A stretch of DNA of 64,000 nucleotides, taken from contig NZ_JAHLPR010000034.1 of the NCBI RefSeq assembly GCF_018918005.1, forward strand, positions 18,328 through 82,327, in the 5' to 3' direction. Both the position numbers and the translations under genes were made by a program. Below, piece by piece: positions 1-8,311 of the stretch (its first letter is position 1; each line of letters opens with the position of its first letter). The notes under the pieces were generated by a model. It searched no databases. It saw nothing but the letters and a program-made list of their open reading frames with translations, and had not been told where the DNA came from. This DNA comes from Paenibacillus sp. MSJ-34. Lineage in GTDB: Bacteria; Bacillota; Bacilli; Paenibacillales; Paenibacillaceae.

Positions 1-129
1 CGTAGCGATATTCAATACGGCGCCATCCTTGGCGGAATCCCCGTTGCCGCTCGAACATCCTGCTAATAAGCTTCCTGCCAAAGTGATTGCCGATAACATA
101 CTTAACGCATACTTTAACTGTTTTTTCAT
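1..129 (-). CDS. Sugar ABC transporter substrate-binding lipoprotein, N-terminus only (partial)
   Basis: The first 43 codons of a minus-strand gene run off the left edge of the window. The start ATG (127-129) is preceded by GGAGGG. The peptide begins MKKQLKYALSML, has a hydrophobic core and a lipobox LLAGC (Cys at residue 25), followed by a Ser/Gly/Asn-rich linker. This is a type II signal peptide, so the product is a membrane-anchored lipoprotein. The arrangement of lipobox, short polar linker and then a beta-strand start (VLNIAT) fits CUT1 sugar-binding proteins. It lies 87 bp downstream of the ROK regulator on the same strand, so it probably supplies substrate to the adjacent polyol catabolic genes. 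Function beyond the signal peptide is inferred from context. Confidence 0.75.
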   Translation of the reverse strand, partial: MKKQLKYALSMLSAITLAGSLLAGCSSGNGDSAKDGAVLNIAT

Positions 130-216
130 AGGTTGACCCTCCATTGATGAACAAATAGATAATGAAAATATTTATGTGATATTCCCCCGCTTGCTTTTGT
201 CCTTCACCTCCTTCCA

Positions 217-1443
217 TTACCCATAATGGGTTTCAATGAAATCGATAATATCAAGCGAGTCCATATACTTTCTCACAACCATCAATCCCGCCCCTTCCAA
301 CATGCCTCCCTTTTCATATTTGGAAAAGCGGATGTCGATCGAGTCTACAATTTCTTCGGGCAGGTCATTGCTTAAATTGTTTTTTAATTGCGCTAAAAAT
401 TTGGGGGAATTGACAATCATATCGCCAAAAACGATCGTGTCCGGGTTCAAGATATACAGCAGATTGGCGATTCCGTAAGAAAGAAACCATGCCATCTGAT
501 TCACCGCCCAAACCGCCAGTTCGTCGTCCTTTTCGTAATAATGATAAATCTCGCTGATGGAAGAATGTTCATGAAGCTGCGAATTCGGAAACTCATGCAA
601 TCTTTCTTCCACTAATCGAACTAAATTGATGGGAGCCGCATATCGCTCCAAAATGCCAACCTTATTGAACTCATTCCGTTTGGCATTGAAGTTGATGCCC
701 ATATGGCCGATTTCGCCCGCGATTCCATTTTTGCCGCGGATTAAATTTCCGTCGATCATGATGCCTCCGCCAATCCCATCCCCTAAATTCAAATACATCA
801 TTATGCCCTTCGTATTTCCCGTTTCTTCTACATAGTCTCTCCATTCTCTTAAAGCGGATACATTCGCGTCATGATCGATGTACACGTTCAAGTGAGGATA
901 TTTCGCTTGTATTTGCTCCAGGAAATCCACTTTGGAAAGCTCGGGCATATCATATACCTTTGCAATCGTTTTCCCATTATAGGTCATTAACGGACCTACA
1001 ATCGCGATCCCGATGCCTAATACCTTCTTGCTTGCGTCGCTCGCAATCATTCGGTCTATTCCGTCGTATATAAACGACAATATGGAAGAGATGGGTGTAT
1101 CCTTATCGATTTTAACCATGCTTTTTTGCAGCACTTCCGCTTGAATATCGCATAATGCAAATTCGATCGCATCGCGGTTAATCCTTACGGCAACGGATAC
1201 AACATCATCCAGGGCCAGCGAAATGCCGGTAATTTTGCGGCCGTTTTCAGATAAGATCGGGCCTTGTTCTTTAATGACGCCCATTTCTTCAAATTCATTG
1301 ATAATATTGGTGATGGTGGCTTTATTTAACCCGCTCTTTACAGCCAGCATCGATCGTGAAATGATCCGATGCCTTAAAAGTAAATTTAGCACCAATCCAC
1401 GATTGGCCTTCTTCACTTCATCTATGTTTTGAGCTCTTTTCAT
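217..1443 (-). CDS. ROK-family transcriptional repressor (XylR/NagC type)
   Basis: A 408-residue protein with a winged helix-turn-helix at about residues 15-65 (SGLNKATITNIINEFEEMG) followed by a sugar-kinase-like ROK domain. Length and order match XylR/NagC repressors. The ROK glycine-rich phosphate loop appears as LNLGDGIGGGIMIDG and the conserved GEIGHMG follows. The zinc-binding CxCGxxGCxE motif that normally follows this His is absent: the stretch reads INFNAKRNEFNKVGILE, with no cysteines. That argues for a pure sensor/repressor rather than an active kinase. It is transcribed divergently from a polyol dehydrogenase. Two GTTTA-N5-TAAAC dyads, one on each promoter, are likely its operators, implying autoregulation. 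The effector is probably a pentitol or pentulose (inference from neighbours). Confidence 0.9.
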   Translation of the reverse strand: MKRAQNIDEVKKANRGLVLNLLLRHRIISRSMLAVKSGLNKATITNIINEFEEMGVIKEQGPILSENGRKITGISLALDDVVSVAVRINRDAIEFALCDIQAEVLQKSMVKIDKDTPISSILSFIYDGIDRMIASDASKKVLGIGIAIVGPLMTYNGKTIAKVYDMPELSKVDFLEQIQAKYPHLNVYIDHDANVSALREWRDYVEETGNTKGIMMYLNLGDGIGGGIMIDGNLIRGKNGIAGEIGHMGINFNAKRNEFNKVGILERYAAPINLVRLVEERLHEFPNSQLHEHSSISEIYHYYEKDDELAVWAVNQMAWFLSYGIANLLYILNPDTIVFGDMIVNSPKFLAQLKNNLSNDLPEEIVDSIDIRFSKYEKGGMLEGAGLMVVRKYMDSLDIIDFIETHYG

Positions 1444-1457
1444 TTTTCCTCCAATCT

Positions 1458-1472
1458 GTTTATTGTGTAAAC
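1458..1472. promoter_or_regulatory. ROK operator 1 (GTTTA-N5-TAAAC)
   Basis: A perfect inverted repeat, GTTTATTGTGTAAAC, with 5-bp arms. It begins 15 bp upstream of the repressor start codon and directly follows its -10 box in the direction of transcription, covering the expected start site. The same arms and spacing recur at 1659-1673. Confidence 0.7.
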
Positions 1473-1473
1473 T

Positions 1474-1502
1474 TTTATAAGATAAAAAATTTACGTAATC
1501 AA
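1474..1502 (-). promoter_or_regulatory. Sigma-A promoter of the ROK repressor gene
   Basis: On the minus strand there is a -35 TTGATT (1497-1502), a 17-bp spacer and a -10 TATAAA (1474-1479). Operator 1 lies immediately downstream of the -10 box. Confidence 0.6.
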
Positions 1503-1538
1503 CTTAAATATCATTGACAATTTGAATATATTACACAC

Positions 1539-1552
1539 TGGAAGCGGTGTCA
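1539..1552. promoter_or_regulatory. Candidate CcpA-binding cre site
   Basis: TGGAAGCGGTGTCA fits the core catabolite-responsive-element consensus TGNAANCGNWNNCA. It sits between the divergent promoters of the ROK repressor and the polyol dehydrogenase operon, which is where carbon catabolite repression of a pentitol operon would be expected. The base just before the core does not fit the longer consensus. Confidence 0.5.
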
Positions 1553-1658
1553 ACTAGAAAAAAAGCATTTTTTTCGATTGGAAAATAATTTCTGCCCGAA
1601 AAAATGGGCCGAATAAGAAAAAGTTGGATTCATTACTTAAATTTTTTTCTTCCTAAGA

Positions 1659-1681
1659 GTTTACATGATAAACTTTATAAT
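1659..1681 (+). promoter_or_regulatory. Polyol operon promoter with ROK operator 2
   Basis: The dyad GTTTACATGATAAAC (1659-1673) lies directly upstream of a consensus -10 TATAAT (1676-1681). No good -35 box is visible at the proper distance. The dyad occupies the -35/-10 spacer, so bound repressor would block polymerase. Confidence 0.65.
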
Positions 1682-1733
1682 TTATGATATGGATATATTT
1701 TAACATGAATACATGAGACGAGGAGTAAGAGAC

Positions 1734-2783
1734 ATGAGCAAAACAATGAAGGTAGCCATTATGAATACGGTGGGAAAATTAGATTTCGAACAAAAGCCGC
1801 TTCCCCAAGTGAAAGATGACGATGTATTAATTAAACTGGATTACGTCGGAATTTGCGGTTCGGATATGCATCTGTTTGAAAACGGTTTTATCGGAGAAAA
1901 GCATGTAACGGAGCCGATTGTTCTAGGACATGAACCGGGCGGAGTGGTAGAAGCGGTCGGAAAAAATGTTACGGATCTGAAGCCGGGAGACCGCGTTGCC
2001 GTAGAACCGGGCATTCCATGCTATACATGCGATTATTGCAAATCAGGAAGATACAACCTTTGTCCGAAGGTGTATTTCTACGCCTCTTTGCCTGTTCTCG
2101 AAGGATGCTTTGCCGAGTACATTTCGCATCCCGCCAATCTATGCTTTAAGCTGCCGGACAATGTAAGCACGATGGAAGGGGCGTTAATGGAACCTTTGGC
2201 CGTCGGCATGCATGCAGCCTTGCAATCCGGCGCTCAAGTCGGAGCGTCTGCCGTAATCTTAGGCGCAGGGGCGATCGGTCTGCTCACAATGCTTTCTTTA
2301 AAAAGCATGGGCGTGCACAATATTACGGTTGTCGACCTGGTGGAGAATCGCTTGGAGAAAGCCAAACAATTAGGCTGCACCCATACCGTTAACGCCACCG
2401 AAGGCAATGCCATCGACGCCGTCATGGCGTTAACGAACGGCGAGGGTGCGGATTACGTATTTGAAACGGCCGGCGCCGAAGCAACGATTTTGCAAACCGC
2501 CAAAATGGTCAAACGAGGCGGAACGATCGTTCTTGTAGGGTATACAAGCAGCGGCAAAGCGCAAATGCATGTGAACAATATTATCGACAATGAAATTACA
2601 ATCAAAACGGTATTCCGTTACCGCAACATTTATCCCAAGGCGATCGAGGCCGTATCCAAAGGAATCATTCCGCTGAAAGATATCGTTTCCGATATTTTTG
2701 AATTTGACCGCATTCAAGAAGGAATGGAGAAATCGATTCAGCAGAAAGACAAAGTAACGAAATGCGTCATTCGCATCCGCTAA
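1734..2783 (+). CDS. Zinc-dependent polyol dehydrogenase (sorbitol/xylitol dehydrogenase type)
   Basis: A medium-chain dehydrogenase/reductase that oxidises a sugar alcohol to a ketose with NAD. Visible motifs are the catalytic zinc ligand in GICGSDMHLFE, GHEPGGVVEAVG, the structural four-cysteine loop CYTCDYCKSGRYNLC, EPLAVGMHA, and the Rossmann glycine motif GAGAIGLL. The 349-residue length from the second ATG is normal. That start (1734) has GAGGAG eight bases upstream, whereas an in-frame ATG at 1713 has none. The neighbours (ribulokinase-like kinase, transketolase, ROK repressor) point to xylitol, ribitol or arabitol as substrate. The exact polyol cannot be told from sequence alone. Confidence 0.88.
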   Translation: MSKTMKVAIMNTVGKLDFEQKPLPQVKDDDVLIKLDYVGICGSDMHLFENGFIGEKHVTEPIVLGHEPGGVVEAVGKNVTDLKPGDRVAVEPGIPCYTCDYCKSGRYNLCPKVYFYASLPVLEGCFAEYISHPANLCFKLPDNVSTMEGALMEPLAVGMHAALQSGAQVGASAVILGAGAIGLLTMLSLKSMGVHNITVVDLVENRLEKAKQLGCTHTVNATEGNAIDAVMALTNGEGADYVFETAGAEATILQTAKMVKRGGTIVLVGYTSSGKAQMHVNNIIDNEITIKTVFRYRNIYPKAIEAVSKGIIPLKDIVSDIFEFDRIQEGMEKSIQQKDKVTKCVIRIR

Positions 2784-2829
2784 CCGCATCTCGAGCTTGC
2801 CGCTATCTGGATAAAGAGGAGGTCTTGAC

Positions 2830-4515
2830 TTGGAAAACAAAGCAAGCATGATTGTTGCCGGCGTGGATTTTGGCAGCGACTCGGTACGAGTCGTTATGGC
2901 GGAAGGAGCAACGGGCCGAACTGTTTCCGAAGCGTCCTGCGCCTATCCGCGCTGGTCGCAAAGATTATATTGCAACGATGAGATCAGCCAATTCAGGCAG
3001 CATCCGTTAGATTACATCGAAGCCTTCACCGCTGCCTTTACAGCGGCGCTGCGCGATGCCGGCGAACATGCCGGCGGGCGTTTGCGCGCCATCGGCATCG
3101 ATACCACCGGATCGACGCCATGTCCTGTCGATGGAGCGGGTGTTCCCTTGGCATTGAAACCCGAATTCGCACATAATCCGAATGCCATGTTCCATTTATG
3201 GAAGGATCATACCGCGATTGCGGAAGCGGAAGAGATTAACGCCGTCTTTTCCTCGGCAACTTCGGTCGACTATACGCAATATCAGGGCACCTATTCTTCG
3301 GAATGGTTTTGGGCCAAAATTTTGCGCACGATACGACAAGATGAAGAGGTAAAAAAAGCTGCCTATACGTGGATTGAACATTGCGATTGGTTTGCGGGCC
3401 TGCTGACCGGACAAACGGATCCGCTGGCGCTGTACCGCTCTTCCTGCGCGGCAGGCCATAAAGCCCTTTGGCATAGCGCTTTTGACGGTTTGCCGGCGGA
3501 TGAATGCCTTCAGCAATTGGACCCCTATTTAGTATTAATAAAGAAAAGATACGGCGCCGGGCCTAAGCATGCCGACACGGCGATCGGTACGATTTCCAAA
3601 GCGTGGGCCGTACAATTAGGCGTGAATGAACAAGTCGTCATATCCGGCAGCTCTTTCGATGCTCATGCCGGAGCGGTCGGAGCAGGCATCAAGCCGCACA
3701 CTTTAGTCAAGGTCGTAGGAACTTCCACCGTCGATATGATGATCGAGCGGTCGGAGCGCTTGCAGAATAAAGAGATGAAGCATGTATGCGGAATGGCCGA
3801 ACATTCCATCGTCCCCGGATACGTAGGGATTGAAGCCGGACAAGCCGCCTTCGGCGATATTTTCGCATGGTTCAAATCGCTGTTAATGTGGCCGGTCGAG
3901 CAAATGCTTCGGCAAACGGAAGTCTTATCGGAAGACCAAAAAAAGCTGCTGCAACAACAATGGTCGGAGCAGCTGCTGTACCGGCTTGAAGCGGCGGCAA
4001 AAGAAATCCCGTTGCTTGCGGCGAATCAAATCGTCGCTTTGGATTGGTTTAACGGCAGACGATATCCCGTTTTAAATGAAAATGTGAAAGGAACGATTGC
4101 AGGGCTGAATTTAGGAAGCACTGCGCCTGCGATTTACCAAGCGCTTATCATGTCGGCTATTTTCGGCGCCAAACGCATTTTTGACAGTTTTATCGAACAC
4201 GGGCTTCGAATCGACCGCATCATCGTCATTGGCGGAATCGCCAACAAATCCCCATACATTATGCAAATGATGAGCGACGTATTGGGCCGGCCGATTATGA
4301 TCAGCAAAGAAGACCAGGTCTGTGCGAAAGGAGCGGCCATATACGCCGCCGTCGCTGCCGGTTTGTTCGCAAGCATCGAAGAAGCGCAGCAGATCTATTG
4401 CGAACCGTACGAAGCCGATTTTAATCCGAACCCCGATAAGCAGCAAGACTATGCCGTAAAATACGAGCAGTATCTCAAACTGGCGCAAAATATTGAGGAT
4501 TTTCATCGTTTATAA
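2830..4515 (+). CDS. FGGY-family carbohydrate kinase, ribulokinase (AraB) type
   Basis: A 561-residue FGGY kinase that would phosphorylate the ketose made by the preceding dehydrogenase. The N-terminal phosphate loop GVDFGSDSVR, the ribulokinase-type segment GIDTTGSTPCPVD, the run AMFHLWKDHTA, and the C-terminal IIVIGGIANKSPYIMQMMSDV are all present. Length agrees with ribulokinases (about 560), longer than xylulokinases (about 500). Translation starts at TTG (2830) behind GAGGAGG at good spacing; the next ATG (2848) lacks a ribosome site. It follows the dehydrogenase by 46 bp and precedes transketolase by 28 bp, so the three are probably one operon. Whether it uses L-ribulose, D-ribulose or ribitol is open. 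Confidence 0.85.
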   Translation: MENKASMIVAGVDFGSDSVRVVMAEGATGRTVSEASCAYPRWSQRLYCNDEISQFRQHPLDYIEAFTAAFTAALRDAGEHAGGRLRAIGIDTTGSTPCPVDGAGVPLALKPEFAHNPNAMFHLWKDHTAIAEAEEINAVFSSATSVDYTQYQGTYSSEWFWAKILRTIRQDEEVKKAAYTWIEHCDWFAGLLTGQTDPLALYRSSCAAGHKALWHSAFDGLPADECLQQLDPYLVLIKKRYGAGPKHADTAIGTISKAWAVQLGVNEQVVISGSSFDAHAGAVGAGIKPHTLVKVVGTSTVDMMIERSERLQNKEMKHVCGMAEHSIVPGYVGIEAGQAAFGDIFAWFKSLLMWPVEQMLRQTEVLSEDQKKLLQQQWSEQLLYRLEAAAKEIPLLAANQIVALDWFNGRRYPVLNENVKGTIAGLNLGSTAPAIYQALIMSAIFGAKRIFDSFIEHGLRIDRIIVIGGIANKSPYIMQMMSDVLGRPIMISKEDQVCAKGAAIYAAVAAGLFASIEEAQQIYCEPYEADFNPNPDKQQDYAVKYEQYLKLAQNIEDFHRL

Positions 4516-4543
4516 CCTATTTTCTTGCAAAGGACGTGCATCT

Positions 4544-6553
4544 ATGATGACGAACATCGAACAGTTATCCGTTCAATCGCTGCGCAGCTTATCCATTGAT
4601 ATGATCGAACAGGCCAATTCGGGACATCCCGGCATGCCGCTCGGCTGCGCCCCGATGGCCTATACGCTGTGGACCAAATTTATGAACCATAATCCGAACA
4701 ATCCGGCTTGGTTCGACCGGGATCGCTTCGTTCTGTCCGCCGGTCACGGCTCTAGCCTGCTTTATAGTTTATTGCATCTTTCCGGCTATGCTTTGTCGAT
4801 GGACGATCTCAAACAATTCCGCCAGTGGCAAAGCAAAACGCCGGGGCATCCGGAGTATAAGCATACCCCGGGAGTGGATGCTACGACCGGTCCCCTCGGT
4901 CAAGGCATTGCGACCGCAGTAGGGCTGGCCTTAGCGGAACAGCATCTTGCCGCCGTGTACAATCGGCCCGATCTGCGCATTGTCGATCACTTTACGTACG
5001 CCATTTGCGGCGACGGGGATTTAATGGAAGGCATCTCCTATGAAGCCGCCTCGCTTGCCGGACATTTGAAATTGGGCAAATTAATCGTGTTGTACGATTC
5101 CAATGATATCTCTTTGGACGGCGAGTTGCATATGTCGTTTTCCGAAAATGTACAACAAAGATTTGAAGCCCAAGGCTGGCAATATGTTAAGGTAGAGGAC
5201 GGCAATAATGTAGAACAAATTTCGCATGCGCTGGAACTCGCCAAAGCCGATCTTACAAAGCCTGCGCTCATTGAAATCAAAACGACTATCGGCTACGGTT
5301 CGCCGAATAAAGCCGGCAAATCCGCTTCGCACGGCTCGCCGTTAGGTTCCGAGGAAGCGAAATTAACGAAACAGGCATTGCAATGGGCTCACGAAACCCC
5401 TTTCTATGTACCTGAGGAAGTATACGCTCATTTCCAAGCGGAAATCGTGCAAAGGGGCATGAATCGAGAAAAGGCGTGGCAGGAGCTGTGGAACAAATAT
5501 GCCCTTGCTTATCCGGAACCGGCCAAGCAACTGCAGGCGGCGATCGAAGATCAGCTTACGTTGAACTGGAAAGAAATCTTGCCTGAATATGCATTCGGAA
5601 GCTCCGCCGCAAGCCGGGCCGTTTCCGAAGAAATCGTTAACGCGCTTGGGAAAGAATTGCCGAGCGTCATCGGCGGCTCCGCCGATCTTGCAAGTTCCAA
5701 CAAAACGATGATCAAACAGGCCGAACCGTTCTTGCCGCAATCCTATCACGGCAAAAATATTTGGTTCGGAGTCAGGGAGTTTGCGATGGGAGCCATCCTC
5801 AACGGGTTGGCCTTGCATGGCGGATTAAAACCGTATGCCGGTACGTTTTTCGTATTTTCCGATTATTTACGCCCGGCGATTCGTTTGGCGGCGCTCATGG
5901 GCTTGCCTGTGACCTATGTCTTTACTCACGATAGTATTGCGGTCGGAGAGGATGGGCCGACGCATGAGCCGATCGAACAACTGGCTTCCTTGAGAGCCAT
6001 GCCTAATTTGTCCGTCATCCGTCCGGCGGATGCCAATGAAACGATAGCTGCCTGGAGATTAGCCCTGGAATCCAAGAGCACTCCTACTGCGCTTGTGCTT
6101 AGCCGGCAAAATCTGCCTACGATGAAGGATACGCGCCTGCTTGCTTACGAGGGAGTTTCCAGAGGCGCATACACGATATCGAAGAGCAAATCCGGCAGTC
6201 CGCAGGCTTTATTGCTCGCGACCGGCTCCGAAGTTCATCTTGCCGTACAAGTTCAACAAGCGCTGGCGGAAGAACAAATCGATGTCGCTGTCGTCAGCAT
6301 GCCTTCCTGGGATCGCTTTGAGAAGCAAAGCGCGGAATATAAACAATCCGTGCTCCCCCCATCCGTCAAGAAACGGATCGCCATTGAAATGGCTTCCTCT
6401 CTCGGCTGGGAACGATATGTAGGCATGGAAGGCGATATCATCGCGATTGACAAATTCGGCGCTTCCGCTCCGGGGGAAACGATCATCGAACAATATGGCT
6501 TTAGCGTCAATCAAATTGCCGTACGCGTGAAAAAGCTGCTTCATAGCCAATAG
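4544..6553 (+). CDS. tkt: Transketolase
   Basis: A thiamine-diphosphate enzyme of the non-oxidative pentose phosphate pathway that moves two-carbon units between ketose and aldose phosphates. The 669-residue length is typical. The cofactor-binding motif GDGDLMEGISYEAASLAGHLKL, split here only by family convention, carries the GDG and the downstream Asn (SNDISLDG). The pyrimidine domain carries the activating Glu in WFGVREFAMGA. The start ATGATG (4544) lies behind AAAGGA; an upstream in-frame start at 4493 overlaps the kinase gene and has no ribosome site. As the last gene of the polyol operon it would channel pentulose phosphate into central metabolism, and may be a dedicated second copy beside a housekeeping tkt. 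Confidence 0.93.
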   Translation: MMTNIEQLSVQSLRSLSIDMIEQANSGHPGMPLGCAPMAYTLWTKFMNHNPNNPAWFDRDRFVLSAGHGSSLLYSLLHLSGYALSMDDLKQFRQWQSKTPGHPEYKHTPGVDATTGPLGQGIATAVGLALAEQHLAAVYNRPDLRIVDHFTYAICGDGDLMEGISYEAASLAGHLKLGKLIVLYDSNDISLDGELHMSFSENVQQRFEAQGWQYVKVEDGNNVEQISHALELAKADLTKPALIEIKTTIGYGSPNKAGKSASHGSPLGSEEAKLTKQALQWAHETPFYVPEEVYAHFQAEIVQRGMNREKAWQELWNKYALAYPEPAKQLQAAIEDQLTLNWKEILPEYAFGSSAASRAVSEEIVNALGKELPSVIGGSADLASSNKTMIKQAEPFLPQSYHGKNIWFGVREFAMGAILNGLALHGGLKPYAGTFFVFSDYLRPAIRLAALMGLPVTYVFTHDSIAVGEDGPTHEPIEQLASLRAMPNLSVIRPADANETIAAWRLALESKSTPTALVLSRQNLPTMKDTRLLAYEGVSRGAYTISKSKSGSPQALLLATGSEVHLAVQVQQALAEEQIDVAVVSMPSWDRFEKQSAEYKQSVLPPSVKKRIAIEMASSLGWERYVGMEGDIIAIDKFGASAPGETIIEQYGFSVNQIAVRVKKLLHSQ

Positions 6554-6556
6554 GTG

Positions 6557-6592
6557 AAAAGTTGCAGACATGATGTCTGCAGCTTTTTTTTG
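6557..6592 (+). terminator. Rho-independent terminator of the polyol operon
   Basis: The stem GCAGACA-TGA-TGTCTGC (6564-6580) is followed by AGC and a run of eight T, just downstream of the transketolase stop codon. Confidence 0.85.
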
Positions 6593-6637
6593 TGAAAAAA
6601 CCGCAACGGTATGTAATACTAAGCCTGTATTTCAATC

Positions 6638-6663
6638 TAAAAAAGCTGCCAACAAAGGCAGCT
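6638..6663 (-). terminator. Rho-independent terminator of the GH18 gene
   Basis: On the minus strand the stem GCTGCC-TTTGTT-GGCAGC is followed directly by a T run (6638-6644). It begins 14 bp past the stop codon of the GH18 gene. Confidence 0.85.
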
Positions 6664-6676
6664 TCTTTTCTAACGA

Positions 6677-8191
6677 TTAAGGTTTTAACGATTGCGCCAA
6701 CCTTGCCAGCAGCGACCCGTCGCGGTCTCCGTTCAATTCCCAGAACATCGCGCCGCCGAGTCCGTTGGATTTGATAAACTCCGCTTTATAACCGATCGAT
6801 TGCTCATCCTCATAGGAGACGAACTGCCCGGTTTCCGCTTTATATAGATAAGGCACTTTCGTGCTGTCGTTCCAATAGCGGACGAACCCGTTCCCGTTCG
6901 CTTCCCAGCGCTCGGTCTTGCCGCCTTCGCAAGGCTGGTACAGCCCGTTGTTGTCCGGAGCGCAGCCGCCCCAGCTTCTGCCGTAGAACGGAATGCCCAG
7001 CACGAGCTTCTTAGGCGGAACTCCCGCGTTCAGATGGCCGTTGACCGCGGCTTCGGCATAGAATCGATGGGCATTCGGATCCGGATCGGCCGGATCGAAA
7101 TAGAGAGGCGCGTTATTCCCGCTGATCGCTTCCCAGTCGCCGTGAAAATCATACGTCATAATATTGATAAAATCGACCGTCGCGCCGACTTGATCCAATT
7201 CCGTATTGGCTACATATTTCGGGTTTGCACCGGATGCGATCGTCAGCAAGTAATGCTTGCCGTCCTCCTTGCCCGCGGCGTCCAGCTTCTCGCGGATTTG
7301 CTTCAATAACAGCGTGAAGTTCCCCTTATCCTCCGCGCGCCGCACATTCGATTCCAGGCCGGCCTCCACCGGATACTCCCAATCCAGATCGACTCCGTCG
7401 AAGCCGTGTTCGCGAATGAACTTCACCGCGCTATCCGCAAATTTGGCCCGCGATTTCTCGGTCAACGCAGCGTCGGAGAAACGTCCCGACCACGTCCATC
7501 CTCCCACGCTGACGAGCGTTTGCAGATGCGGATACGTTTGCTTCAATTGCCGCAACGCTTGAAAATCGTCGAGAAACTTGGCGCAATCTTCCCCTTCGCA
7601 TCGGCCCGGGAACGGTTCTTCCTGTTCCTTGGGACTGCTTAATGCAACCTCTCCGTCTACGATGTTGGCGAACGCATAATTTATATGCGTAAGCTTCGCC
7701 CCATCGATATCCGACACTTTCAAATTCCCCCATGATGTGAAGTACGCTACGATTTTATAGGACGGACTGACGACAACCATATTCCGCACCTCATTCCATT
7801 CCGCCAAATAACCGGCCGCTGCGGCGACAAATGGCAGCGGAACGTAGACGACCCCGTTCTTCCTTAGCGGAACCGCTTCCAAAACAGTTGATTTATTATT
7901 TATGTATGCCTTGTCGCTGTTTAGTTCCATTTCGATGAGCAGCGTATTTTTTTGCAGCGTAAACCGGTTGTTCCGGACGTTCCCCAGCCGCAAATCCAAA
8001 GCTTTCGCCAACGGCGCTGCGGCAACGTACAATACATCCCCGGAATAGAAAGGCTCCAAATGTTGAACCGGACGATTATTTACTAGAACTTGCATGTTTG
8101 TTGCAACCGTATCTGCCGCAAATACGGATGTCGTACCCAAACAAAGCGAAAAAATGAGGACTGCGATAAGCGTGTGCCATTTCTTCTTCAT
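6677..8191 (-). CDS. Secreted GH18 chitinase-like hydrolase with N-terminal copper-amine-oxidase-like domain
   Basis: A 504-residue secreted protein. Residues 1-26 are a signal peptide (MKKKWHTLIAVLIFSLCLG...VFAAD). Residues about 30-140 form the two-repeat domain often called copper amine oxidase N-terminal (VLVNNRPVQHLEPF; GVVYVPLPFVAAAAGY), a wall- or substrate-associating module common in Paenibacillaceae. The remainder is a GH18 barrel with INYAFANI, SVGGWTWSGRF and the catalytic DGVDLDWEYP, so DxxDxDxE is intact. GH18 enzymes cleave beta-1,4-linked GlcNAc polymers; a chitinase or a peptidoglycan/spore-cortex hydrolase are both possible. The start at 8191 has GAGGAGG eight bases upstream; an in-frame start 33 bp earlier does not. 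Confidence 0.88.
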   Translation of the reverse strand: MKKKWHTLIAVLIFSLCLGTTSVFAADTVATNMQVLVNNRPVQHLEPFYSGDVLYVAAAPLAKALDLRLGNVRNNRFTLQKNTLLIEMELNSDKAYINNKSTVLEAVPLRKNGVVYVPLPFVAAAAGYLAEWNEVRNMVVVSPSYKIVAYFTSWGNLKVSDIDGAKLTHINYAFANIVDGEVALSSPKEQEEPFPGRCEGEDCAKFLDDFQALRQLKQTYPHLQTLVSVGGWTWSGRFSDAALTEKSRAKFADSAVKFIREHGFDGVDLDWEYPVEAGLESNVRRAEDKGNFTLLLKQIREKLDAAGKEDGKHYLLTIASGANPKYVANTELDQVGATVDFINIMTYDFHGDWEAISGNNAPLYFDPADPDPNAHRFYAEAAVNGHLNAGVPPKKLVLGIPFYGRSWGGCAPDNNGLYQPCEGGKTERWEANGNGFVRYWNDSTKVPYLYKAETGQFVSYEDEQSIGYKAEFIKSNGLGGAMFWELNGDRDGSLLARLAQSLKP

Positions 8192-8311
8192 GCGATCAAC
8201 CTCCTCGAATGAAACTGATTTCACAGAATCATTATAGAGGAGGCGAAACTTGTACTAGTAGGTATACTTTTCTATAAAATAGGGATACAAATGTCTAATC
8301 GTTCGTCAAAC

